In this document: positions 30,700 through 39,313 of the stretch, piece after piece
Layout of the letters: every line of letters begins with the position of its first letter
Numbering within the stretch: position 1 is the stretch's first letter
Assembly (NCBI GenBank): GCA_015075225.1
Contig: JABTUQ010000008.1
Coordinates: forward strand, 48,288-112,287
Direction of reading: 5' to 3'
DNA from: Burkholderiales bacterium
Lineage (GTDB): Bacteria; Pseudomonadota; Gammaproteobacteria; Burkholderiales; Nitrosomonadaceae
Length of the DNA: 64,000 bases
The notes under the pieces: model-generated
The model's database searches: none
What the model was told of the DNA's origin: nothing
What the model saw: only the letters and a program-made list of their open reading frames with translations
Program-made: the position numbers and the translations under genes

Positions 30700-30736
30700 C
30701 ATCAACTTGGATTGAACTATTTTCAGCCAAGCGCAG

Positions 30737-30799
30737 GCCCAACAAGGCATTCCACCCGACCGGCTACAGCGGGGTGGCGCTCAACTTTAATTATTATGC
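30737..30799 (+). other. attC site of cassette 1
   Basis: R'' GCCCAAC (30737-30743) and R' ATTATGC (30793-30799, first base changed from G) bracket an imperfect palindrome with arms CCACCC and GGGGTGG. R'' complements the GTTGGGC at 30312. Length 63 bases is normal for attC. Confidence 0.75.
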
Positions 30800-30824
30800 A
30801 TCTCTACTTTGACATCCTGTGACC

Positions 30825-31241
30825 ATGAACGGATTCAAGATGATGCTTGACTCAAAGTTTTGGACAAAACTGTTTGTTATCGCTTGGTGGAGTGTCGTAC
30901 TCGGCACGTATCTATGGCTACTATCGTTCGTACCGAAAGCACCCCTTTTCGATCACTGGTGTAGTGTGGTTGCTTCCACGCTGCTGGGAGGAGCGGGAAT
31001 TAACCACATCACGAGCCTATACAAGGTTCCGCTCAAAAACTTCGACTATGGCTTCGCCTGGCCGCCATTCTTTGTGTCAGTCGGAGGTTTTATCTTGGCG
31101 TGTGGCATCGGCCTCGGAGCCTTTAACCCTAGCTTGTACTGGGCTCAAGTTGTCAGTGTCATCTACATATTGGTTGCGGTTTTCTTCATGACATGGGGCG
31201 CCGACAGTGCGCCGCCTACGAATGGAAACCGCGATGCATAA
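30825..31241 (+). CDS. Integron cassette 2: small membrane protein, function unknown
   Basis: ATG 30825 opens a 138-residue frame (an in-frame GTG lies 6 bases earlier). About four hydrophobic helices are visible: FVIAWWSVVLGTYLWLLSFV, VVASTLLGGAGINHI, PPFFVSVGGFILACGIGLGA and VVSVIYILVAVFFMTWG. No family recognised. The stop codon TAA lies inside the R'' box of the next attC, the compact packing typical of cassettes. Confidence 0.65.
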   Translation: MNGFKMMLDSKFWTKLFVIAWWSVVLGTYLWLLSFVPKAPLFDHWCSVVASTLLGGAGINHITSLYKVPLKNFDYGFAWPPFFVSVGGFILACGIGLGAFNPSLYWAQVVSVIYILVAVFFMTWGADSAPPTNGNRDA

Positions 31242-31302
31242 TCTTTCATTCGAGGCGACCTGCGCGAAAAACCGCGCAGCGCCGGTTACCTCAACGTTAT
31301 GC
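31236..31302 (+). other. attC site of cassette 2
   Basis: R'' GCATAAT (31236-31242) and R' GTTATGC (31296-31302) flank a palindromic centre with GCGCG...CGCGC arms. R'' complements the TTATGC that begins cassette 2 at 30794, except for its last base. 67 bases long. Confidence 0.85.
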
Positions 31303-31341
31303 ATCTGTGAAGCGCACAGCAGAGCGATGAAAGATTCTTCG

Positions 31342-32166
31342 ATGAAAAAAATCTTGCTGCTGCATCTGCTGACGTTCATTTCGGCCACTCTCCCGACTCA
31401 TTCCGTGGCTTCTGACGAGGTTGAAACGCTTAAATGCACCATCATCGCAGACGCCATTACCGGAAATACCTTATATGAGGCCGGAGAATGCACCCGTCGC
31501 GTGTCTCCGTGCTCGTCTTTTAAACTTCCATTGGCAATCATGGGGTTTGATAGTGGTATCTTGCAGTCGCCAAAATCACCCACGTGGGAATTAAAGCCGG
31601 AATACAACCCGTCCCCGAGAGATCGCACATACAAACAAGTCTATCCAGCGCTATGGCAAAGCGACTCTGTTGTCTGGTTCTCGCAGCAATTAACAAGCCG
31701 TCTGGGAATTGATCGGTTTACGGAGTACGTGAAGAAATTTGAATACGGTAATCAAGATGTTTCCGGCGACTCGGGGAAACATAACGGTTTGACCCAGTCG
31801 TGGCTGATGTCGTCGCTCGCCATATCCCCCAGGGAGCAAATTCAGTTTCTTCTACGCTTTGTTGCGCATAAGCTGCCTGTATCCGAAGCGGCTCACGACA
31901 TGGCGTATGCCACGATCCCGCAGTATCAGGCAGCCGAAGGATGGGTTGTACATGGAAAAAGCGGCAGCGGCTGGCTTCGGGACAGTAACGGCAAGATAAA
32001 TGAAAATCGCCCGCAGGGCTGGTTCGTGGGCTGGGCTGAGAAAAACGGGCGGCAAGTTATTTTCGCCCGATTGGAAATCGGAAAGGAAAAGTCCAATACT
32101 CCCGGCGGCTCCAAGGCGCGGGAGGGTATTCTCTTGGAATTACCTGTGTTGATGGGTGACAAATGA
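31342..32166 (+). CDS. blaOXA: Integron cassette 3: class D beta-lactamase, OXA-9-like
   Basis: Class D enzymes hydrolyse penicillins through an acylated Ser and a carboxylated Lys in the periplasm. From ATG 31342 (MKKILLLHLLTFISATLP, a signal peptide) the 274-residue protein carries all family motifs: SSFK in SPCSSFKLPLAIMGFDSG, SVV in QSDSVVWFSQQ, YGN in FEYGNQDVSGDSGKHNGL, and KSG in VVHGKSGSGW. The overall sequence matches my memory of OXA-9 closely, with scattered differences (for example EAGECTRR, SLAISPREQ). An upstream Met (31327) and a longer frame from 31207 exist, but the chosen start fits OXA-9. The gene is intact and lies between attC2 and attC3. Confidence 0.92.
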   Translation: MKKILLLHLLTFISATLPTHSVASDEVETLKCTIIADAITGNTLYEAGECTRRVSPCSSFKLPLAIMGFDSGILQSPKSPTWELKPEYNPSPRDRTYKQVYPALWQSDSVVWFSQQLTSRLGIDRFTEYVKKFEYGNQDVSGDSGKHNGLTQSWLMSSLAISPREQIQFLLRFVAHKLPVSEAAHDMAYATIPQYQAAEGWVVHGKSGSGWLRDSNGKINENRPQGWFVGWAEKNGRQVIFARLEIGKEKSNTPGGSKAREGILLELPVLMGDK

Positions 32167-32190
32167 CATGCGACGTTATCAAGAGCAGAT

Positions 32191-32259
32191 GCATAACCCA
32201 TCATTCCACCAGACCTTGCGCATAAAGCCGTGCAAGGCCGGTAAATTCAAACGTTATAT
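32191..32259 (+). other. attC site of cassette 3 (OXA cassette)
   Basis: R'' GCATAAC (32191-32197) exactly complements R' GTTATGC at 31296, defining the OXA cassette as 31297-32253. R' is GTTATAT (32253-32259). The centre has CCTTGC/GCAAGG arms. 69 bases long. Confidence 0.88.
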
Positions 32260-32272
32260 TTAGGATCAGCAA

Positions 32273-32503
32273 ATGGCCAAGGTACTAATTGATAACGCCA
32301 CAATATCCAGTGTTCAAAGGGCGCTGGGCAAAGCTCCACTGAAAGAGCCTGCATTACTAGATATTGAGCACGTTGCTTTAGCGCGATTCTGTGAGACTGT
32401 CCTTCTCAATGACAGCATAGTTGTTCCAGACAACTACAAAGCCGAACTGACCGCAAAGCGAAAAGAGCTAATCACTGCACCCAACGGCTACCCGTGGGTG
32501 TAG
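32273..32503 (+). CDS. Integron cassette 4: short hypothetical protein, probably truncated
   Basis: ATG 32273 lies 14 bases inside the cassette after R' GTTATAT, preceded by TTTAGGATC. The 76-residue product MAKVLIDNATISSVQRALGK... has no domain I recognise. The cassette should end in an attC with R'' ATATAAC, but none is present; only a right half of an attC is found. The gene's 3' part and the left attC half were therefore probably deleted, and the current C-terminus (TAPNGYPWV) is read from attC sequence. Confidence 0.5.
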   Translation: MAKVLIDNATISSVQRALGKAPLKEPALLDIEHVALARFCETVLLNDSIVVPDNYKAELTAKRKELITAPNGYPWV

Positions 32504-32517
32504 CTTAGACGTTAGCC
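32480..32517 (+). other. Partial attC site of cassette 4
   Basis: CACCC/GGGTG arms around CAACGGCTACCCGT, then TGTAGCTTAGAC and R' GTTAGCC (32511-32517), look like the central and right part of an attC. The expected left R'' box (ATATAAC) is missing. R' matches the R'' of the next cassette. Confidence 0.55.
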
Positions 32518-33010
32518 TAAATTATTTGGAAATAGGAGATATATATTATGGGAGGAATGAGTATCCCTGATTGGTTTGGCGAAGCTTTGGTAGGCGCTAT
32601 TTTCGCGGTAATTGGGTATTTAGTAAAATCGTTAATCGATTATTGCGTGAAAAAGAATGCTCAGAAGGAGACTAAAAAGGAAAATCTTAAAAAGCTTTCT
32701 GGTTTGCTCCACGAGTCGAAAACGTTGTTTGATGCCCAAAACTCAATGGCCAGAAGGCTGTTGCGGCGCATATCAGAAAGATTTGGTGAGCAAACTAAAA
32801 AAGGCTATGAAGCTAATTTTTACTATTTTTATGACCAATTAGCTGACGAAGAAAAGGATCTTCATAAAATTATTAGGGGAGTTACATTGAACTCCCTTTG
32901 TCGAGTCAATAAAGAAATGAAGCAGTGGCTTGAAAGCGATTTGATATTCAAGACAAACTCATCTGGCCTTGCTAACTCAGATGAAGTATCAGAAAAATTA
33001 AAGATACTAG

Positions 33011-33881
33011 GGTGTGTTCTCAATCAAGTCAACCAGACGATAGCGCAAGCTAGCTGGACGAACGACAGGAAGGATTGCGAGTTTGTCAGAGCGCGTGGCG
33101 ATGCGTCTGAATTCTTGATACGTGCGAAGACGCTCGATCAGATTGCGGCTCTTGTAGATATGGCGGTCGAACGTGCGCGGGTTGAGTCTGTTGGGCGTGG
33201 CGGGATGACCGCCTGACTGCCTTGGTTTGTAATCGCGGTGACGAAGGCTCCGAGTCGTACCTTGTCATTCCACAACAGATTCGACGGGCTGATCCCGATC
33301 AGTGCGGTCGCTTTCGATATCGGCAACTGGCCGGCCGAGAGAATTATCCGCAGCGGATTGCCCAAGGCATCCACGGCGACATGCAGTTGGTGGTCAGTCC
33401 GCCCGTGAACGGCCAATTCCTGTTGCTGCTTTTTGGCGCCAGCGGAGTGCTGGTGCGCGCACGATGGTCGAGTCATGAACAAATGCTCCATGTCAGCATC
33501 GCCTTGCAGTGCTGTTGCCACGCTCCCAGACACCTTTCTCGCGCCAGCGCGAGCGGACGAAAGTCCGATGCAATGCCAAGCTCTTCGGGCAGGTCACGCC
33601 ACGGACTGCCGGTACGCATGATCCAGAGAACGGCTTCGACAAAGCGTCGGTTGTCCTTCGCCGTACAGCCAGGATCGCCCTTCTGCCCGGCAATAGCTGC
33701 TCAATGCGTGCCCACTGGTCATCCGTAATATCGTCCGGTCCATCCTGACTCCTGCGCAAAAGTCAGGATATGACCATAATTCATCCACTGTAACAGCCCT
33801 CGCCATGTCATTGACCGTGAACGATTTATTCGGCGTCAATTGCATATGGCATACAGCTATTCGCATGATTGAGAACAAACC
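33011..33881 (-). mobile_element. IS5-family insertion sequence (IS427-like), 871 bp
   Basis: Ends GGTGTGTTCTCAATC (33011-33025) and, inverted, GATTGAGAACAAACC (33867-33881) match at 14 of 15 positions. Both flanks carry CTAG (33007-33010 and 33882-33885), the target duplication. The single transposase gene reads on the minus strand and is frame-broken. Size and ends fit the small IS5/IS427 elements. Confidence 0.85.
33024..33759 (-). pseudogene. IS5-family transposase, frame-broken
   Basis: In three frames the minus strand reads ITDDQWARIEQLLPGRR (N-terminus), VWERVFLALQGDADMEH-like and AHQHSAGAKK, VDALGNPLRIILSAGQ, QAVIPPRP, DRHIYKSRNLIER, FRRIATRSDKLA and the family tail SFLSFVQLACAIVWL before TGA at 33024-33026. 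Several single-base breaks split it; some IS427-type elements use one programmed frameshift, but the number here exceeds that. Probably inactive. Confidence 0.8.
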
Positions 33882-34040
33882 CTAGAAATTCATCTCAATT
33901 TGTGGCTTTCAAAATTCGACATGTGGATGGAGGATGAGAAACATGCTCTGGTCTATATGAATGATGAACACCAGCATGGGACTGAATTTCCGATAGGAAT
34001 AGAAAGTGTGATTGATAGTGCCATCGCTTCAATGTAAGCT

Positions 34041-34105
34041 GGCTAACAAAGAGCATTGACCCAACGGCGATTCGTCGCTGGGTGGCCATGCCACCCTGTG
34101 CCCTG
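34041..34105 (+). other. attC-like site of cassette 5 (right end unclear)
   Basis: R'' GGCTAAC (34041-34047) is the exact complement of the GTTAGCC that begins cassette 5 at 32511, so both belong to the same cassette across the IS. A palindromic centre follows (ACCCA ... TGGGT around GCGATTCGTCGC). No clean GTTRRRY R' box is visible, so the array end has decayed or been rearranged. Confidence 0.65.
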
Positions 34106-34163
34106 AGCCCGCTCTCCATACCGCAATGTAATACAATGCATTTTTTCATTGGAGGAATGTCGA

Positions 34164-34435
34164 TGAGCGTTACTACCGTCAGGCTTCAGCCTGAGATTGA
34201 AAATGATCTTGAGGTCGCCGCCGAGAAATTGCGCCGCAGCAAGAGTTGGGTTATTAATCAGGCGCTTAAAGAATATCTGGAGCGCCAGGAGCAAGAACAG
34301 GATCGTTGGCAGGAAACCCTGAAGGCCATGGAATCCGTGGCACAGGGCAAGGTGGTATCCAGTGAAGCTGTCCATGGCTGGTTACGCAGTTGGGGCACGG
34401 AAGATGAGTTGCCACCGCCGAAATCGGATCAATGA
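34164..34435 (+). CDS. Ribbon-helix-helix antitoxin (ParD/CopG-like)
   Basis: The start ATG 34164 lies 7 bases after GGAGG. The 90-residue protein begins with the ribbon-helix-helix motif VTTVRLQPEIENDLEVAAEK followed by KSWVINQALKEYLE, a DNA-binding antitoxin fold, then a charged toxin-binding tail. It overlaps the following toxin gene as ATGA at 34432. It lies directly beyond the integron array and could once have been a cassette, but no attC follows it. Confidence 0.8.
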
Positions 34436-34724
34436 GGCTGGTATATTCCGAAGAGGCCATTACAGATCTTGTTCGCCTGAGGCAATTCATTGCGGAAAAG
34501 ATCCGGGAGCGGCGTCACGTATCGCTTCGGAATTGATCGCTCGCATGGAGCATCTTTGCAAGTTTCCGCACACCGGCGTTGAGGTTGAATTGGCTCCACA
34601 GCCTGGTGTGGTGCGAGACATGGTGTTCGGTAACTACATCGTGCGCTACGCAGCACAAATGGAGGTCATCGTGATATTGCGTATCTGGCACCATTTGGAA
34701 AATGAACGAAATGCAGCTCACTAA
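34432..34724 (+). pseudogene. ParE/RelE-type toxin, frameshifted
   Basis: From ATG 34432 the frame reads MRLVYSEEAITDLVRLRQFI, a ParE-like N-terminus, then breaks after IAEK at about 34500. One base over, PGAASRIASELIARMEHLCK, FPHTGVEVELAPQPGVVRDM and YIVRYAAQMEVIVILRIWHH continue to 34724, the core of a ParE toxin. Restoring one A (AAAGAATCCG for AAAGATCCG) joins them. As written only a short peptide ending in LRN is made, so the toxin would be inactive. Confidence 0.82.
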
Positions 34725-34849
34725 CCGCTACTGGTGGTTTATTTTTGTAACAATGGGTATGCTCACTGCAGCCGATATGTAACCAAATAAATGGCTGGGC
34801 TACTGACGTATGCATCAAACCTTCCGATTAACCTTATAGCGAAAACGCA

Positions 34850-35098
34850 ATGCTACGGTCTATCAAAAGCGTACCGGGCGCATTAGTCATTCTTGCTGCA
34901 CCTTTATCTACGCAGCACCTAAACAGCAAACACAGCCTTCAGGTGTACTGTTCAAAAATGTACACATCTTCAATGGAACTTCCAATCAGCTATCGGCACC
35001 AGAAAATGTGATGGTGGTTGGGAATGTAATCAAGGCGATTCCAAATAAGGTGGCTGATGTGGCTGGTGTATCTGCTTTCCTGAACCTGGCCATGTGAG
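34850..35098 (+). pseudogene. Amidohydrolase remnant (N-terminal fragment)
   Basis: ATG 34850 opens a signal-peptide-like stretch (MLRSIKSVPGALVILAAP). Near 34912 the frame slips, and APKQQTQPSGVLFKNVHIFN, then NVMVVGNVIKAIP follow to TGA at 35096-35098. VLFxNVxIFxGTxxxL is how imidazolonepropionase-like amidohydrolases begin. The metal-binding and catalytic parts are absent. The rest of the 34725-35115 gap shows nothing else I can support. Confidence 0.6.
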
Positions 35099-35115
35099 AT
35101 GTGATCAGAGATTCC

Positions 35116-36475
35116 TCAAGGAAACAGCTTGCCCGGATTGAGGATATTGCCCGGATCAAGGTCGGTTGATCTGCTTCATCAGAGCGAGTGTGGCTTCGTC
35201 AAGCTCTTTGCCAATATAGGGCGCTTTCGAACCAATGCCGTGTTCACCTGAAAGCGTTCCATTGAGGCTGATTACCAGATCAAATATCTGATCCAGACAT
35301 TGATACGCTCGCTCACTTTCATTTTGATTGTCAGGGTCAATCAGCAGGTTGACGTGGATATTTCCATTCCCGGCATGACCGAAATTCACGTTGGCGATCT
35401 GGTATTGCTGGCAGAGTGCCGATAAACCGGCCAGCAAGCGTGGGATTTTATCCACGGGCACAACAATATCCTCGTTGATTTTTTTGGGAGCAATATCGCG
35501 CAACAAGGGTGAAAGTGTTTTTCTGGCTTTCCATAAATCCGCCGTGTTTTGCACCGTCATCGCCTGCAGTAACCCTGGATTTTGACAGGCTGCCAACAGT
35601 TTGGCGGATGCCTCCCGGATTTCGTGTTCCGTGCCATCCACTTCGATCATGAGCATGGCGCGAGAGTCATTCGGCAATAACTCAGGGTTCCTGGCGCGCA
35701 CAAGATCCAGCGAGCCGGAATCCAGAAACTCCAGCGCGCTTGGTCCCTGCGGTTCTTTCATGATGGATACGATGGCTTCGGCGCAACTATTCGCGTCCTG
35801 GTAATGCGCGACGAGGCCGCTTTGCAATAGGTAGCGGCGTCGTTTGAGCGTGATTTCCGTAATCACGGCAAGCGTACCTTCCGAACCAATGAGCAAGCGG
35901 GTCAGATCATAACCAACGACTCCCTTGGTGGTATAGCAGCCTGTCCTGATGACATCACCCCTGCCTGTAACTGCGGTTAATCCCAGCACGTGATCGCGGG
36001 TGGTTCCGTATTTCACCGCATGCGGTCCACCTGCAGAGGTGGCAAGATTTCCACCGATAGTTGAAAACGCCGCGCTGGATGGGTCTGGTGGCCAGAAAAA
36101 CCCATGAGGTCGAATGGCAGCCTGAACTGTTTCATTTAAAACACCCGGCTCGGCAACAAGTGCCCGATTGGGCGTGTCGATCGCTTTAATTTGCGTCATC
36201 CGCTCCAGAGAAAGCATCACCCCCCCCTGCTCGGCCAGGCAGCCGCCTGCCGTTCCTGTGCCACGGCCACGCGGGGTTAAAGGAATTTTGAACTGGTTGC
36301 ACAACCGGATCAGTTGCACAACGTCGTCAGTTACGAGTGGAAATACAACACACTCGGGCGGAAAATATTTTCTGCTGTTGTCGTAAGCGTAGGCGTAACA
36401 ATCAACCGGATCCAGATAAAGCCGTTCCGGTGGAACCAGGCTGTGCAATGCCTGGATAAATTCGACAGGCAACAT
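35116..36475 (-). CDS. FAD-linked oxidase, GlcD / D-lactate dehydrogenase type (C-terminal frameshift)
   Basis: A flavoprotein of the VAO/PCMH family that oxidises 2-hydroxy acids such as glycolate or D-lactate. From ATG 36475 it has the PCMH FAD domain (VVFPLVTDDVVQLIRLCNQF, PLTPRGRGTGTAGGCLA, DPSSAAFSTIGGNLATSAGG, LLIGSEGTLAVITEITLK) and the C-terminal cap (NVNFGHAGNGNIHVNLLID, SGEHGIGSKAPYIG). After MKQIN at about 35168 the frame breaks to a stop at 35156. The family tail TDLDPGNILNPGKLFP continues in another frame to TGA 35116-35118. About 16 residues are affected. No iron-sulfur partner (glcE/glcF) is adjacent. Confidence 0.87.
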
Positions 36476-36518
36476 GCTAGATGCCGATGGTATTCAGGAT
36501 AAATAGTAGAAGCGTCGA

Positions 36519-37103
36519 TTAATCGAGGTACTCGAATACCTTGACAACTTTTTTAACGCTTTCTGTCGTGCTGGCAATCCGGGTGGCTGTTTCACCCTCC
36601 TTATGCTTTACCAGACCTATCAAATAGACAACACCATTCTCGGTGACAACCTTGATGTGATTTACCTGGAATACGCGGTTATTGATAAAACGGGCTTTTA
36701 CTTTGGAGGTGATCAATGAATCATTACTGCGCGATGACAATGAGCTCTTGGAGCCAACAATGATTTCATTGGAAATATTCTGTACGTTTTCAATACTCAT
36801 CGCCAGTTTCTCTACTTCCCTGCGTGTGGATTCATCGGGCGCCTCGCCTGTCAGCAACACATTCCGGTTAAAACTGGTGACATTAACGTGCACCCTCTCG
36901 CCGAGACGCTCGCCGATCCTGCGGCTGGTTTTGAGTTCGATACCTTCATCTTCTATATACATCCCGCTGCTACGGCGATCTTCAACCATTAACGCACCGG
37001 CTCCCGCGCCTACGCCCACTCCTGTCAGAATCACCGGCACGCAACCAGCCAGAAAACATAAAACCAGTACCCACAATATCAATTTGATGAACGTATTTTG
37101 CAT
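36519..37103 (-). CDS. BON-domain lipoprotein (DolP/OsmY-like)
   Basis: ATG 37103 is chosen because it gives a lipoprotein signal MQNTFIKLILWVLVLCFLAGC with lipobox LAGC; the frame extends 16 residues further upstream. Two BON domains follow, RVHVNVTSFNRNVLLTGEAP and RVFQVNHIKVVTENGVVYLI, as in DolP (YraP), an outer-membrane lipoprotein that supports envelope integrity. The 194-residue length fits. It is transcribed away from pilH. Confidence 0.88.
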   Translation of the reverse strand: MQNTFIKLILWVLVLCFLAGCVPVILTGVGVGAGAGALMVEDRRSSGMYIEDEGIELKTSRRIGERLGERVHVNVTSFNRNVLLTGEAPDESTRREVEKLAMSIENVQNISNEIIVGSKSSLSSRSNDSLITSKVKARFINNRVFQVNHIKVVTENGVVYLIGLVKHKEGETATRIASTTESVKKVVKVFEYLD

Positions 37104-37372
37104 AATGAGAGAAACAGTAGGTTTAACTTGTTTGAATAAATCGGAGCCCAAAGCATGTCTACATTCAATAGCTATATGCTTGTGTCACTCCGGAAAGGCA
37201 AAACGCCTAGTCTAACACCCGATTAAGCCAGCCGATTATTAACCATGATTCTTTATTGTCGATACACAAAACTTTAGAATACGAACCTGTTACTTTCCCG
37301 GCTTTGGAATGTTTCAAGTATTTCACATAATGCTGCATATTACGCGGGCGATTACCCTTTATTAAAAACCGT

Positions 37373-37738
37373 ATGACAGTCAAAACAATATTGGTGGTGG
37401 ATGATTCGCCGACTGACCGACATATTATTACCAGCATTCTGACCAGGAACGGGTATCAGGTCGGGGAAGCTGGGAGTGGCGAAGAAGGTGTTGCCAAAAC
37501 CAGGGAAATGGAACCGGATCTCGTCCTGATGGATATAGTCATGCCCGGAATGAATGGTTACCAGGCTACCCGCCTGCTCTTGCGGGGAGATACTACCCGT
37601 CATATTCCTATCATCCTGTGCACAACCAAAGATCAGCAAACCGATAAAATCTGGGGGTTGCGGCAAGGCGCATGGGATTACATAACCAAGCCGGTTGTCA
37701 CCGCAGAGTTACTGCAAAAGATTGCCAGACTGGACTAA
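37373..37738 (+). CDS. pilH: CheY-like response regulator, PilH type
   Basis: A 121-residue single-domain receiver: acidic pocket VVDDSPTDRH, phosphoacceptor Asp in LVLMDIVMPGMNGYQA, conserved Thr/Ser position in ILCTTKDQ and Lys in YITKPVV. The WGLRQGAWDY context is typical of PilH in twitching-motility chemosensory systems. A CheW-like gene follows 57 bases later, as in pilGHIJ loci. No ribosome-binding site is strong. Confidence 0.85.
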   Translation: MTVKTILVVDDSPTDRHIITSILTRNGYQVGEAGSGEEGVAKTREMEPDLVLMDIVMPGMNGYQATRLLLRGDTTRHIPIILCTTKDQQTDKIWGLRQGAWDYITKPVVTAELLQKIARLD

Positions 37739-37795
37739 TTGCCCGGAATCATCCGGAATGGCACCCGGAAGCTGCCATTATTATCGAACACACAA

Positions 37796-38260
37796 ATGAA
37801 TATAAAACTCCAGGAAACTGCGTCCACCATCCCGGTACTGGGAATTACCATCGGCGAGGATCGCTGGCTGGTTTCAATGAGCGACATTGGCGAGATATTG
37901 CCTGTACCGAAAATCACCTCCGTCTTTTTGACTCAACCGTGGTTCCTCGGTGCCATCCATGTACGCGGCAAAATTTATGGGTTAAGTGATCTTGCCTGCT
38001 ATCTAACTCACATACCCACCCAGATCGGTGCGAAAAACAGAATCTTCCTGATTTCTTCCCATTTGGGTACAGGCTATGCCCTATTGGCGGGCAGCATCCT
38101 TGGCATCCGGAACCTGGCGGAATTTACACATGAACCCAGCCAAGCCGGGAATGAAACCATCATGTCTGGTATCTACAATGACCGGCAAGGCAGATCCTGG
38201 CGTATGCTGAACCTATCTTCCCTGATGCAAATTGAATCCTTCCTTCAGCCAAGCCGTTAA
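37796..38260 (+). CDS. pilI: CheW-like adaptor, PilI type
   Basis: ATG 37796 (MNIKLQETASTIPVLGITIG) is preferred; the frame extends upstream to a TTG directly after pilH. The 154-residue protein has a CheW domain: WLVSMSDIGEILPVP, FLGAIHVRGKIYGLSDLACY and a C-terminal MLNLSSLMQIESFL. With pilH it suggests a type IV pilus chemosensory system. The expected next gene, the receptor pilJ, is absent and argB follows instead. Confidence 0.8.
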   Translation: MNIKLQETASTIPVLGITIGEDRWLVSMSDIGEILPVPKITSVFLTQPWFLGAIHVRGKIYGLSDLACYLTHIPTQIGAKNRIFLISSHLGTGYALLAGSILGIRNLAEFTHEPSQAGNETIMSGIYNDRQGRSWRMLNLSSLMQIESFLQPSR

Positions 38261-38299
38261 ATTATTTCTTGCGCCCGGCTGATTTCCTCAGGTTCTTAA

Positions 38300-39223
<924 letters not shown>

Positions 39224-39313
39224 CAGCAGAATCGGGCAGGAAGGATGTATTCTCCGCACTCCCTGACGGCCAAATCGGCCGTCATACTCATGCAGAACAG
39301 GAAAAAACCCGCA

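Larger units (their letters stand above)
32548..34037 (+). pseudogene. Integron cassette 5: membrane-anchored helical protein gene split by an IS
   Basis: ATG 32548 follows GGAGATATATATT. The first 154 codons encode an N-terminal membrane helix (EALVGAIFAVIGYLVKSLI) and a charged, helical remainder (NAQKETKKENLKKLSGLL). At 33010 an IS5-family element interrupts it. Joining 33010 to 33886, i.e. removing the IS and one copy of its CTAG target duplication, keeps the frame open: KILEIHLNLWLSKFDMWMED and on to TAA at 34035-34037, giving 204 residues. An attC R'' box follows 3 bases later. As it stands, the frame runs into antisense transposase and stops at 33216. Function of the intact protein is unknown. 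Confidence 0.8.

Noticed and set aside
31207-31341. N-terminal extension of the OXA gene to 31207
   Set aside because: It would read through attC2 and the end of cassette 2; the signal peptide starts at 31342.
32168-32186. Extra integron core GTTATCA just before attC3
   Set aside because: It has no partner box and the OXA cassette boundaries are already explained by 31296 and 32191; chance match to a short consensus.
37207-37437. 76-codon minus-strand frame upstream of and overlapping pilH
   Set aside because: Overlaps the start of a clear response regulator, with no start signal or recognisable domain.
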